Translations under genes and position numbers: made by a program
NCBI GenBank assembly: GCA_020426515.1
Contig: JAGQPW010000016.1
Location: forward strand, 24,342-57,531
DNA length: 33,190 nucleotides
Reading direction: 5' to 3'
DNA from: Planctomycetaceae bacterium
GTDB taxonomy: Bacteria; Planctomycetota; Planctomycetia; Planctomycetales; Planctomycetaceae
The notes under the pieces: generated by a model
Seen by the model: only the letters and a program-made list of their open reading frames with translations
What the model was told of the DNA's origin: nothing
The model's database searches: none
Part shown: in pieces, positions 1 to 7,350 of the stretch
Layout of the letters: each line of letters begins with the position of its first letter
How positions within the stretch are numbered: the first letter of the stretch is position 1

Positions 1-1090
1 TGGCTGCGGCGACACGGTTGGACACCAGTGTGCGCGGATGCGGTGTGACGGCCCGGCCGGGCAGTGAAGTCAACACGATGCAGATGGTTTCGGTCGCAGG
101 ATCGGCCCAGGCGATGGTACCGGTTGATCCGGTGTGGCCGAACGTCTGCTCGGAGCATCCCGGTACGCCCGCCGCTGTCCCGACATTGAACGCCAACCCG
201 CGAGGCGTGATGCCCGGTCCGTTTCGATTGCCGATCATCAACTTTGCCGTCGCTGGTTTCAGGACCGCGCCGCGCCCGTACAGGAACTCGCTGAAGAACT
301 TTCCGAGGTCCGGGGCCGAAGCATGCGTCGTCCCCCAAGGTGCTCCCAGTGTCCGCCAGTAGGGGCTGTTCCAGTCCCAGTTCTTTGTCGTCGGATCACC
401 CGCGCCAGATTCAGGCGCAGCGAACTCGGTCTGGGCTCGCACCATGTCCGACAACTTGAATCGGCCCAGTCCCTGTGCGGAGTGCCGCATTTCCAGAGGC
501 TGAAACACCGTCTGATCGACAAGCTTGCGGATGTCGGTTCCCGTGATGACTTCCGCCACGTGTGTCGCCAGTAGAATGCCCATGCTCGAATATTGATAGC
601 GTTCACCCGGCTGGAACAGCAGCGGGGTTCGCTGGGCGTGCTTGACGAACTCAGCGAGCCCGGCATGATTCTTTCGCAGCGTGTCATTCTCGGGAAGCTG
701 ATCAGGCAAACCGGAAACGTGCGTCAGCAACTGCTGAATCGTCACTGTCTCCCGCCCTTCTCCGCTGAACTGCGGCAGATACTTTGAAACGCGGTCCTCC
801 AGCCGGAATTCCCCCTTATCGAACAGCGTCATCAGCGCTGTGACGCAGATCGGCTTGGAGATGGAGCCCAGCAGAAACATCGCCTCAGCCGACGATGCCT
901 TACCGAAGTGTCGCGAGTAGGTCGTGTCGCCCTGGATCACGGTCATCGCCGCCGCGGCCACCTGTCCGCGAGCCACGGAGGAAGAAAGAACAGCAGCCGC
1001 TTCGTCGAGCTGATCCCCACGAACCGCAGCCAGCAGCGGCGCCCCCCAGGATGCCGCCAGTCCCCATTGCAGAAAGAGTCGTCGATTCAT
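1..1090 (-). CDS. Serine hydrolase, class C beta-lactamase fold (C-terminus cut by window edge)
   Basis: The frame is open from an ATG at 1090 to the left edge, so at least 363 residues are present and the end is missing. The N-terminus reads NRRLFLQWG followed by a hydrophobic Ala-rich stretch, which fits a Tat export signal. The catalytic motifs of the beta-lactamase/transpeptidase-like family are visible: S76-I-S-K79 (SxxK, nucleophile and general base), Y167-S-S (the YxN position, with Ser for Asn) and H319-T-G (the KTG position, with His for Lys). The HTG and YSS variants are typical of esterase and peptidase members rather than true beta-lactamases, so resistance should not be inferred. 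I infer a periplasmic or secreted esterase, D-aminopeptidase or related enzyme of unknown substrate. The gene diverges from the respiratory operon at 1465. Confidence 0.88.
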   Translation of the reverse strand, partial: MNRRLFLQWGLAASWGAPLLAAVRGDQLDEAAAVLSSSVARGQVAAAAMTVIQGDTTYSRHFGKASSAEAMFLLGSISKPICVTALMTLFDKGEFRLEDRVSKYLPQFSGEGRETVTIQQLLTHVSGLPDQLPENDTLRKNHAGLAEFVKHAQRTPLLFQPGERYQYSSMGILLATHVAEVITGTDIRKLVDQTVFQPLEMRHSAQGLGRFKLSDMVRAQTEFAAPESGAGDPTTKNWDWNSPYWRTLGAPWGTTHASAPDLGKFFSEFLYGRGAVLKPATAKLMIGNRNGPGITPRGLAFNVGTAAGVPGCSEQTFGHTGSTGTIAWADPATETICIVLTSLPGRAVTPHPRTLVSNRVAAA

Positions 1091-1464
1091 ACTCGGCAGC
1101 ATACATCGCCAACGGTACGGCGGCGAGCATCCGGCAGGCCATCGGGCCAACGCCAGACCGTCAGTTCATTACGCTGCGGCACGACTGAATCTCAATTTTG
1201 ACAAGTCAAGAGATTCGGATATTGATATCCGTATTATCATGCGATATTCTCAAAAGGGTCAGTTTGCAGTCGGCTGCCCAGCCCTGTCTTGACCCGTTGA
1301 CTCCCTGCCCCGCCTGCCTTCAGTCCCTCAACTGCCCCACACACACTTAGTCCTCCTCGATTTTGAACGCCCCACAATCAGACATCTGTATCCGCATACC
1401 CACAGTGTTGACTCAGATCGGCTGTTGAGTATGCCTCACATGATGGCCCAAGGAGAATGAACTC
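1091..1464. other. Divergent intergenic region upstream of the respiratory operon
   Basis: These 374 bases separate the serine hydrolase (leftward) from the Cys-rich protein gene (rightward). No convincing gene is visible. A markedly AT-rich patch at about 1190-1255 stands out from the GC-rich surroundings and holds a perfect inverted repeat (1216-1231) and a consensus TTGACA (1198-1203). The rest, about 1260-1440, is C-rich and featureless apart from a second -35-like TTGACT at 1408-1413. A strong Shine-Dalgarno AGGAGA (1451-1456) lies 8 nt before the ATG at 1465. Confidence 0.6.
1198..1231 (+). promoter_or_regulatory. Putative promoter/operator: TTGACA plus palindrome CGGATAT-TG-ATATCCG
   Basis: A perfect sigma-70 -35 hexamer TTGACA is at 1198-1203. 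At 1216-1231 there is a perfect 7-2-7 inverted repeat, CGGATATTGATATCCG, where a -10 region would fall; the best -10 match, TATTGA at 1220-1225 with a 16-nt spacer, is weak. A dyad overlapping a -10 region is the usual geometry of a dimeric repressor operator. It could serve the operon at 1465, leaving a leader of roughly 230 nt, or the divergent hydrolase. This is inference from sequence only. Confidence 0.3.
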
Positions 1465-2256
1465 ATGTTTCTCGCACTGGTTGCTCTGACTGTCGCAGTG
1501 GTCGCCGTCGCGGCCCTCGTGTGTTTTGCCTTCCTGGATGTGGCATTCCAACCTCCGAAGCTCGCCCGCACGGCAGTCCGCAACCCAGGAACATTGCCTC
1601 CACTGCGCAGCCGCGACGTCTTCGACTGGTTCTCTGCCTCCGCCGAACATCTGACGAACGGATTGCTGGTGGCTCAACAGGATGCCGTTTCAACAAAGTG
1701 CAGCGGGAAGTCGTGCAAAGGGACTTGCGCCGGAAAGGACAAAGCGAGGCCCTGCGTGACAAAGACAACCGGAGCCCGTCTGTGCCCGCCACGGCTTGGA
1801 GTCACCCCACTGGAAGTCCTGAACATCACGGCCCACCTGCAGAAGACCCGACCGGCCGACCAGATCGAAACGATTCGTCGCAGCGCTGAGGCCAATGCCA
1901 GCAGGCTCAGTCGGCAAGGGGCGAATGGCTGCGCAACGCGCGTTCCCTGCCCTCTTGCCTGCCCCGATGGCACCTGTATGGTGCAATCCGTCCGCCCGGT
2001 TCAGTGTCGTGTGAACTGCGAACTGTTTGGACATGACGTTGGCAATCTCGATGCGGAACGAACCCGCATGGCCGCTCAGGGCGCCGCAGACGGACTCGAC
2101 CGGGCGATGACCGCAGCCGGCCTGAGCGATCTGCGTTACGAGTTGAACGGAGCACTGACGGCGGCACTGTCGATCCCCGACGTTGCCGAAACATGGGCAT
2201 CGGGAGGCAATCCCTTTGACCACTGTGCCCGCTACTCCTCAACCGCCACCAAATGA
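1465..2256 (+). CDS. Membrane-anchored Cys-rich protein, YkgJ-like (CxxCxxCC-type) metal-binding domain
   Basis: This 263-residue protein opens with a hydrophobic segment (residues 1-25) that should act as a membrane anchor. It then carries an unusual number of cysteines: C79, C84, C88, C97, C107, C156, C162, C166, C171, C181 and C185, plus one near the C-terminus. The layout resembles the YkgJ family (zinc/iron-chelating, PF03692): an N-terminal Cys cluster, a segment like VTPLEVLNITAHL at 113-125, and then CPLACPDGTCMV with RPVQCR at 177-182, matching the family's C-P-dG-C-x-RP-x-CR signature. The start is set by an ATG 8 nt after AGGAGA. It precedes the Rieske and cytochrome b genes on the same strand by 87 bp, so it may assist cofactor insertion or be an accessory subunit of that complex. 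The family resemblance is recognised by eye; the function is inference. Confidence 0.72.
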   Translation: MFLALVALTVAVVAVAALVCFAFLDVAFQPPKLARTAVRNPGTLPPLRSRDVFDWFSASAEHLTNGLLVAQQDAVSTKCSGKSCKGTCAGKDKARPCVTKTTGARLCPPRLGVTPLEVLNITAHLQKTRPADQIETIRRSAEANASRLSRQGANGCATRVPCPLACPDGTCMVQSVRPVQCRVNCELFGHDVGNLDAERTRMAAQGAADGLDRAMTAAGLSDLRYELNGALTAALSIPDVAETWASGGNPFDHCARYSSTATK

Positions 2257-2343
2257 CTGCTCCAGCTGCTGTCCCTCCCACTTGCCCCTGTCCTCCCCCC
2301 TGGGCATTGCTGCTCATCCTGCCTCACAATCTGGAGACCCGCC

Positions 2344-2874
2344 ATGAACCGCCGCTCGTTTCTTGAAGGTTTAAGTCGATCGCTGGCCCTCCTCTGGACA
2401 GGAGTCCTCGTCTTTCCCGGGGTGCGATATGTCATGGCCACGATTCATCGGGAGAACTCCTCTGGGGGAACGGCCCGGCGCGTCGCTCGACTGGCCGACC
2501 TACCGGTCGGCCGACCGATGAGCGTTGCGATCACGGGCAATCGACAGGATGCGTGGACAACGTATCCCAATCAGTCGCTGGGACAGATCTTTCTGGTTCG
2601 CCGCGAAAACAATTCCGAAGACCCGACACAGGTCCAGATTGATGCCTACAGCACGGTTTGTCCGCACCTGAAGTGTCAGGTGCAGCATGACCCGGCGAAG
2701 AAGCAATTTGTCTGCCCGTGCCATCGTGGTGCGTTTGATCTGGAAGGGCAACCACTCAGCAAGGCTCAACTGGGACACGATAACCCGGTTCCCGGGCCGC
2801 TGGAAAGCTACGTTGTTTCGGTCGTCGAAGACGATCAACAGGAGTTGTGGGTCGAAGTGAACTATGACGCCTGA
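2344..2874 (+). CDS. Rieske [2Fe-2S] iron-sulfur protein of a cytochrome bc-type complex
   Basis: The 176-residue protein has both Rieske boxes: C106-P-H108-L-K-C111 and C124-P-C126-H127. C106, H108, C124 and H127 are the expected cluster ligands, and C111/C126 the expected disulfide. The N-terminus, NRRSFLEG followed by a hydrophobic segment (about 13-31), looks like an uncleaved Tat signal-anchor, the usual export route for Rieske subunits. In the complex it takes an electron from quinol at the Qo site and passes it to c-type heme. A GGAG (2333-2336) sits 7 nt before the ATG. The cytochrome b gene follows after 70 bp and the YkgJ-like gene precedes it, consistent with one operon. It would be qcrA or petC by family; I leave the symbol blank because planctomycete nomenclature varies. 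Confidence 0.95.
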   Translation: MNRRSFLEGLSRSLALLWTGVLVFPGVRYVMATIHRENSSGGTARRVARLADLPVGRPMSVAITGNRQDAWTTYPNQSLGQIFLVRRENNSEDPTQVQIDAYSTVCPHLKCQVQHDPAKKQFVCPCHRGAFDLEGQPLSKAQLGHDNPVPGPLESYVVSVVEDDQQELWVEVNYDA

Positions 2875-2944
2875 GGCTGTTCCCCGCCCCTGCTTCATCG
2901 CGCCCTCCATCCGCACAACGGACAACCAGCTGTGAGATCACGAC

Positions 2945-4810
2945 ATGTCCACACTGCTCACTGATCAACCTGTTGATGCGCCGCCTGCGAAATCGCCATC
3001 GCGTCACGCCTGGCTCGACTGGCTGAACGACCGCACCAGTTATCGGTATGGCTTGCGTGTGCTGTTCCAGCGGGAACTGCCTGATGGCCCCAAGTGGGGC
3101 TACAGCATCGCCAGCTGTCTGCTATGGATGATCGTGATTCAGGTTGTCACCGGTTTTCTATTGATGACCACATACAGCCCATCACTGGCGACCGCCTGGG
3201 CCAGTGTGCACTTCATCGAACGAGATGCCTCGGGAGCGTTTCTGCGAGGCGTGCACCACTACGCCGCGCAGGCCATGTTCGTCCTGTTTCTGGCGCACCT
3301 GATCCGCGTGCTGCTGACAGCGGCGTTTCGCGCCCCACGGGAACTGGTCTGGGTTACCGGCCTGCTGATGATTCCCCTCGTGCTCGCCTGGGCCATCACC
3401 GGCAACCCGCTCTCCGGATCGCAGCGTGGGATTTCGCAGATCGATGTCGAAGGCAACATCATTGCGACAACACCAATCGTCGGACCGCTGCTGCAGCGCA
3501 TTCTCATTGGGGGGGATCGGGTCGGAAACCTCACGTTGACGCACCTGTACTTCCTGCACGTGGGACTGTTGCCTGCACTTGCCACCGCATTGCTTACGTT
3601 CCATCTCTGGCAGGTGTATCGCTATGGCCTGTCCGGCGGCTCTACAAGCCGAACCACAACACCGCAAAAGTACTGGCCTCAACAGTCTGTCCGCAACATG
3701 ATTGTGCTCTCCATTGTGCTGGGGACTGTCTCCATTCTGGCCTGGAAGGTGGGGGCTCCTCTGGAAGTCCCCGCCGATCCCGAGATCGAAAATTCGCCTC
3801 GCCCCGAATGGTATCTGCTGTCGCTGTTCGAACTGCGTCACTACTTCAACGGACCGTGGGAGATTGTCGCCACGCTGATCATCCCGATGGCCGTACTGCT
3901 GTTTCTGATCAGCGTCCCACGGATTGATGTCGCCTGTTCGCGACGGGTGAGTGCCGTGTTCCGAGTAAGCGTGGTCGTTCTGTTCTTTGGCGGATGGAGT
4001 TGGCTCACGCTGTCGTCCATGGCGCGTGACCGACAGGACGAACAGTTCCAAGCCTCGGAAGCTCACTTGCGTGAACTCTCTGAACGGGCCCGCATGCTGG
4101 CCGATAGGCATGGCGTTCCTCTGGAAGGAGCCAGTGCCCTGTTGAGGAATGATCCCAAGACCCGTGGACCGCGGCTGTTCGCCCGGCACTGCGCGAACTG
4201 CCATTCTCACACTGATGAATCTGGTCAGGGAATCGTGGCTGTCGAGTCTTCCGCTCCCAATCTCTACGGATTCGGAACACGTCGCTGGGTTGCCGGACTG
4301 CTTGATCCCGACAAAATTTCCGGGCCGGAATACTTCGGCAATACCCGCGCTGCGGAAGGAGACATGGCCGGAATGATTCACGACCTGTTTGATTCGGCCA
4401 GCAGTGACGAAGAGCGAACGGAACTGACTGCACAAATGGATGCCGTCGCGCTCGCACTCGCTCACGAGGCGGGCTATGTCCTGGTCACCCAACTGGACGA
4501 TGCTGCACAAACCCGACTCAACGAAGGACGTGAGCTGATCAACACATCCTGCATCGACTGCCACAAGTTTCACGATGAAGGAGATCTCGGTTCAGCCCCG
4601 GACCTGACCGGCTACGGTTCCGCAGACTGGCTTCGAGGGATGATCTCCGATCCGAACGGGGAGCGGTTTTATCCCGATGATCTCAACGACCGGATGCCCG
4701 CCTTCCATTCCCAGCCGCATGCAGCCTCGGGAAACATGCTGTCGGAAGATGAGCTCAACCTGCTGATCGCCTGGCTGCGTCAGGAATGGGACGAAGCCGA
4801 GTCACGCTGA
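2945..4810 (+). CDS. Cytochrome b fused to two C-terminal cytochrome c domains
   Basis: A single 621-residue frame joins a full-length cytochrome b (about 1-355) to a C-terminal region with two heme c sites, C416-A-N-C-H420 and C536-I-D-C-H540. The likely b-heme ligand pairs are H104/H118 in helix B and H205/H220 in helix D; the 15-residue step in helix D is the b6-type spacing. The Qo-site motif PRPEWY is at 285-290. Eight or so hydrophobic helices lie before residue 360, followed by a charged linker (360-405). A DRMPAF segment near residue 584 could give the Met ligand of the second heme. With the Rieske protein this makes a compact quinol oxidoreductase in which the cytochrome c partner is covalently attached. 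The next gene is convergent, with only 10 bp between the stops. Confidence 0.94.
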   Translation: MSTLLTDQPVDAPPAKSPSRHAWLDWLNDRTSYRYGLRVLFQRELPDGPKWGYSIASCLLWMIVIQVVTGFLLMTTYSPSLATAWASVHFIERDASGAFLRGVHHYAAQAMFVLFLAHLIRVLLTAAFRAPRELVWVTGLLMIPLVLAWAITGNPLSGSQRGISQIDVEGNIIATTPIVGPLLQRILIGGDRVGNLTLTHLYFLHVGLLPALATALLTFHLWQVYRYGLSGGSTSRTTTPQKYWPQQSVRNMIVLSIVLGTVSILAWKVGAPLEVPADPEIENSPRPEWYLLSLFELRHYFNGPWEIVATLIIPMAVLLFLISVPRIDVACSRRVSAVFRVSVVVLFFGGWSWLTLSSMARDRQDEQFQASEAHLRELSERARMLADRHGVPLEGASALLRNDPKTRGPRLFARHCANCHSHTDESGQGIVAVESSAPNLYGFGTRRWVAGLLDPDKISGPEYFGNTRAAEGDMAGMIHDLFDSASSDEERTELTAQMDAVALALAHEAGYVLVTQLDDAAQTRLNEGRELINTSCIDCHKFHDEGDLGSAPDLTGYGSADWLRGMISDPNGERFYPDDLNDRMPAFHSQPHAASGNMLSEDELNLLIAWLRQEWDEAESR

Positions 4811-4820
4811 CCTTTCCCGG

Positions 4821-5828
4821 TCAACACGAGCCCTTCACCTTGAGCGCCTGCCATGCGGTCCACTGTCCCCAGGCGGAAAGGAGCGCAACTTCGGCTGGAG
4901 GAATCACTGCAACACGATCGCTGATGCCCAGTTGCTCACAGGCCAACTGATACGACGCGGACAATTCGCCACCCGCCGCAAGCACAATGCGGCCATCCGG
5001 ACAGCGATCGAGAGTAAGCGATCGCAATTCGTCTCCGATCAGAATGCCGCTCAGAAATGCGGCGGACTGCACGGCACTGTCACCGCGCAACACCTGTCCC
5101 GTGCGAACCTGAAACAGCTGCCCACTGAGCGAGCCAGCGCAAGCAAGATCCACCCCCGAAAGAAACGCCTCTTTCCACTGCGGCAATTCCGATGAAAGCA
5201 GTTCCGCTGTCACGGAGGCGCGATCCGGATGCCGCAACGAACTTTGCTGGCTGAGCAGCTGATACAATTCGCCAGTCATGTGCGTGTGAAACTCGGTCAT
5301 CGTGCCGCCGCAAATCCGCACATGCTTGGAATGCGTTCCCGGTAGAATCACCCACACATCCTCGGGTTGCTCGAACCAATGAGCCGCAGCCACGCGCAAA
5401 CCCATCAGTTCCGTTTCCTCCCCCCGCATCACATCACGGTCACTGCGGACGCCGGAGAACAGGACGACGGGCTGCGTCAGACGCGCATCCCGAACATCAA
5501 GAACGGCCCGACTTGCTCCTGCCCCATCGAGAGAGAATGGCAACCGGGCGTAGGGAAGATCCCGCCACCCCATTGTCGAACTGGCCATGCCGGAAACGAG
5601 AATAGGTGCCCGGCTCACATCGGCATCGACAACCGCCCCAACCTCAGCAACATGCTCCGCCAGCACCTGCTGAAATCGAGCAGCGCGTACCTCGCGGTCT
5701 CCAGCCGCCAGACAGGAGACTCCTTCATCCGTGCGAACCTCGTGGAGAACCTTCCGAGATTCGGCATCCACCAGCCGCAGCCGAAATCGACTGGTCCCCC
5801 AGTCACAGTTGAAGAACAGGTTATTCAT
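4821..5828 (-). CDS. dgoK: 2-dehydro-3-deoxygalactonokinase (DgoK family)
   Basis: The 335-residue protein matches the DgoK family in length and in motifs. It starts with an ATPase-fold phosphate-binding loop CDWGTSRFRLRL (residues 8-19), has SGMASSTMGW in the middle N-terminal domain and GEETELMGLR near the centre, followed by LPGTHSKHV and a TEFHTHMTGELY segment that is highly characteristic. The enzyme phosphorylates 2-keto-3-deoxy-D-galactonate (and possibly the gluconate isomer) with ATP in the cytoplasm, in the De Ley-Doudoroff route. No aldolase or dehydratase of that pathway is in the window. It is the last gene of the leftward run, 39 bp after the transporter ATPase, so it is probably co-transcribed. 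Confidence 0.9.
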   Translation of the reverse strand: MNNLFFNCDWGTSRFRLRLVDAESRKVLHEVRTDEGVSCLAAGDREVRAARFQQVLAEHVAEVGAVVDADVSRAPILVSGMASSTMGWRDLPYARLPFSLDGAGASRAVLDVRDARLTQPVVLFSGVRSDRDVMRGEETELMGLRVAAAHWFEQPEDVWVILPGTHSKHVRICGGTMTEFHTHMTGELYQLLSQQSSLRHPDRASVTAELLSSELPQWKEAFLSGVDLACAGSLSGQLFQVRTGQVLRGDSAVQSAAFLSGILIGDELRSLTLDRCPDGRIVLAAGGELSASYQLACEQLGISDRVAVIPPAEVALLSAWGQWTAWQALKVKGSC

Positions 5829-5867
5829 GAATTCTGCTACTGTCTGTTCGAGGTTCTTCTCATGGAA

Positions 5868-6515
5868 CTATTCGCCCGTGTCGACGCGGATGCCTCCATC
5901 CGCGAGCGTCAGCCGGACATCGGCCAGAGCGGCGGCCTCGTCGCGGCTGTGCGTCACATGCAGTGTCGTGGTGTGCATGGCCTGTTTGACTCCCACGAGC
6001 AGCTGGTGCATCTGGCTGCGAGTTTCCTCGTCGAGCGAACTGAGTGGCTCATCGAGGAGCAACACCTGTGGACGGAACGAAAGCGCCCGGCCCAACGCGA
6101 CTCGCTGGGCTTCGCCGCCGCTGAGATTGCGAACATTGCGTCCGAGCAATTCGCCAATGCCGAGCAGTTCCGCCAGTTCACGGACGCGCTGATTGCAGTC
6201 GATTGTGGACCAGCGTCGCAGGCGAAGCGCGAAGTCCAGATGTTCACGCACCGTCATCGTCGGAAACAGGCCCAAATCTTGCGGCACATAGCCGACGCCC
6301 CTCTCACCTGGGGGGAGATTGTGAACCAGCCGATCTCCCAGCCGAATACTTCCGGAACGGACCGGCCGCAGACCGCAAATCGACTCCAGAATTGTGGTCT
6401 TCCCCTGCCCGCTACGTCCCATCAGGACCGCGTAGCTTCCGGTGGGAATGGTGCAGCACAACCTGTCCAGCCGAAACTTACCGGCGTTGAGGCAAAGATC
6501 AACCAGTTGGATCAT
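5868..6515 (-). CDS. ABC transporter ATP-binding protein, molybdate/tungstate-type (ModC/TupC-like)
   Basis: This 215-residue protein is a complete nucleotide-binding domain: Walker A GRSGQGKTT at 33-41, Q-loop Q79, signature LSGGEAQ at 131-137, Walker B LLLDEP at 152-157 and switch His H189. Its ATG overlaps the permease stop by 4 bp (ATGA), so the two are translationally coupled. The pairing with a ModB-like permease suggests oxyanion import (molybdate, tungstate or sulfate). It stops right after the NBD, lacking the C-terminal TOBE/molybdate-sensing domain of classic ModC (about 350 residues), which makes it closer in size to TupC-type ATPases. No periplasmic binding protein is encoded in this window. 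The substrate is an inference. Confidence 0.85.
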   Translation of the reverse strand: MIQLVDLCLNAGKFRLDRLCCTIPTGSYAVLMGRSGQGKTTILESICGLRPVRSGSIRLGDRLVHNLPPGERGVGYVPQDLGLFPTMTVREHLDFALRLRRWSTIDCNQRVRELAELLGIGELLGRNVRNLSGGEAQRVALGRALSFRPQVLLLDEPLSSLDEETRSQMHQLLVGVKQAMHTTTLHVTHSRDEAAALADVRLTLADGGIRVDTGE

Positions 6516-7327
6516 CCCCCCGTCCTCCCGCCGGTCAGTCGCAGAATCGACAGGACAATCACCGCCAGCACTACCATCAGCAGTGAGACGGCCACGGCCG
6601 CTTCCAGATGGCCGATGCTCAACTCCAGGAAAACTGAAGTGGAGAGCACTTCGGTTCGGCCTCGCGTGGCACCCGCAAAGACGAGGATGGGACCAAACTC
6701 ACCCAGTGAGCGGGCCCATGCGATGGTGAAAGCGGTCAACATGCCAGGCCCTGCCTGCGGCAACGCCACCTGCAGGAATGCCTGAGACCGCGTACAACCG
6801 AGCGTGCGGGCAACGTCTTCCGCCCGAGGATTCATCTGTTCGAATGTGACTCGCATCGTTCGCACGGCGAATGCTGCAGCCACGGAGAACTGCGCGACGA
6901 TCACGGCCCACTGCGTAAACGTGATGGACAGTCCACGCGGCCGCAACCAGTCATCCAGCGAGTATCCCAAACCGGGCAGAGGTCGGCTGAACAGGATGAG
7001 CAGACTCAGGCCGAGCACCAGCGGCGGCAATACGATCGGGATGTCGACCAGCGTATTAACAATGTGCTTGCCCCAAAACTGAAAGCGTACCAGCAGGTAC
7101 CCCAGTGCCGTTCCGACGATGACCGACAAAATGGCCGACACGGTACAGGACTTCAGCGTGAGGGAAATGGCGGCCTGAATTTCCGGATTGCCCAATGCTG
7201 CTCTGAAATCACCGGGCGAGACATACGCAATGTCCGCCAGCAGCAGCAACAGGATCAGCAGAACATAGGAACCGCCAATTGCCCCCATCAGCAAGAAGAA
7301 ACGGGATTCACCGGACGCGGCCGGCAT
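6512..7327 (-). CDS. ABC transporter permease, ModB/TupB-like
   Basis: About 271 residues from an ATG at 7327, chosen because GGGAG lies 6 nt upstream; a TTG at 7354 overlapping the previous stop is the longer alternative. Roughly six hydrophobic helices are visible. The segment DIPIVLPPLVLGLSLLILF is characteristic of ModB-type permeases, and the cytoplasmic EAA loop is present as ARTLGCTRSQAFLQVALP, followed by AWARSLGEFGP. It should form the membrane channel of an oxyanion importer with the ATPase encoded next, whose start overlaps this stop by 4 bp. It follows the dehydrogenase gene closely. The missing substrate-binding protein must be encoded elsewhere or is not used. Confidence 0.87.
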   Translation of the reverse strand: MPAASGESRFFLLMGAIGGSYVLLILLLLLADIAYVSPGDFRAALGNPEIQAAISLTLKSCTVSAILSVIVGTALGYLLVRFQFWGKHIVNTLVDIPIVLPPLVLGLSLLILFSRPLPGLGYSLDDWLRPRGLSITFTQWAVIVAQFSVAAAFAVRTMRVTFEQMNPRAEDVARTLGCTRSQAFLQVALPQAGPGMLTAFTIAWARSLGEFGPILVFAGATRGRTEVLSTSVFLELSIGHLEAAVAVSLLMVVLAVIVLSILRLTGGRTGG

Positions 7328-7333
7328 ACGTTG

Positions 7334-7338
7334 CTCCC
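7334..7338 (-). promoter_or_regulatory. Ribosome binding site setting the permease start
   Basis: On the minus strand GGGAG is followed by 6 nt and then ATG (7327). This favours the ATG over the TTG at 7354 that overlaps the dehydrogenase stop codon. Confidence 0.55.
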
Positions 7339-7350
7339 GGCAAAAAAGCC

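Noticed and set aside
259..687. A leftward 142-codon open frame near the left edge
   Set aside because: It is in a different frame of the same strand as the serine hydrolase, whose SxxK, YSS and HTG motifs are all in the frame starting at 1090.
3182..4573. A 463-codon open frame antisense to the cytochrome b-cc gene
   Set aside because: It lies wholly opposite a well-motivated gene, has a Gln/Arg/His-rich composition typical of antisense frames in GC-rich DNA, and shows no family motif.
4806..4823. A 5-bp stem (TGACC/GGTCA) between the convergent cytochrome b and dgoK stops as a bidirectional terminator
   Set aside because: The stem is short and has no T-run on either strand.
5367..6785. 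A 472-codon rightward open frame opposite dgoK and the transporter genes
   Set aside because: It crosses three real genes with canonical motifs on the other strand and contains no recognisable domain.
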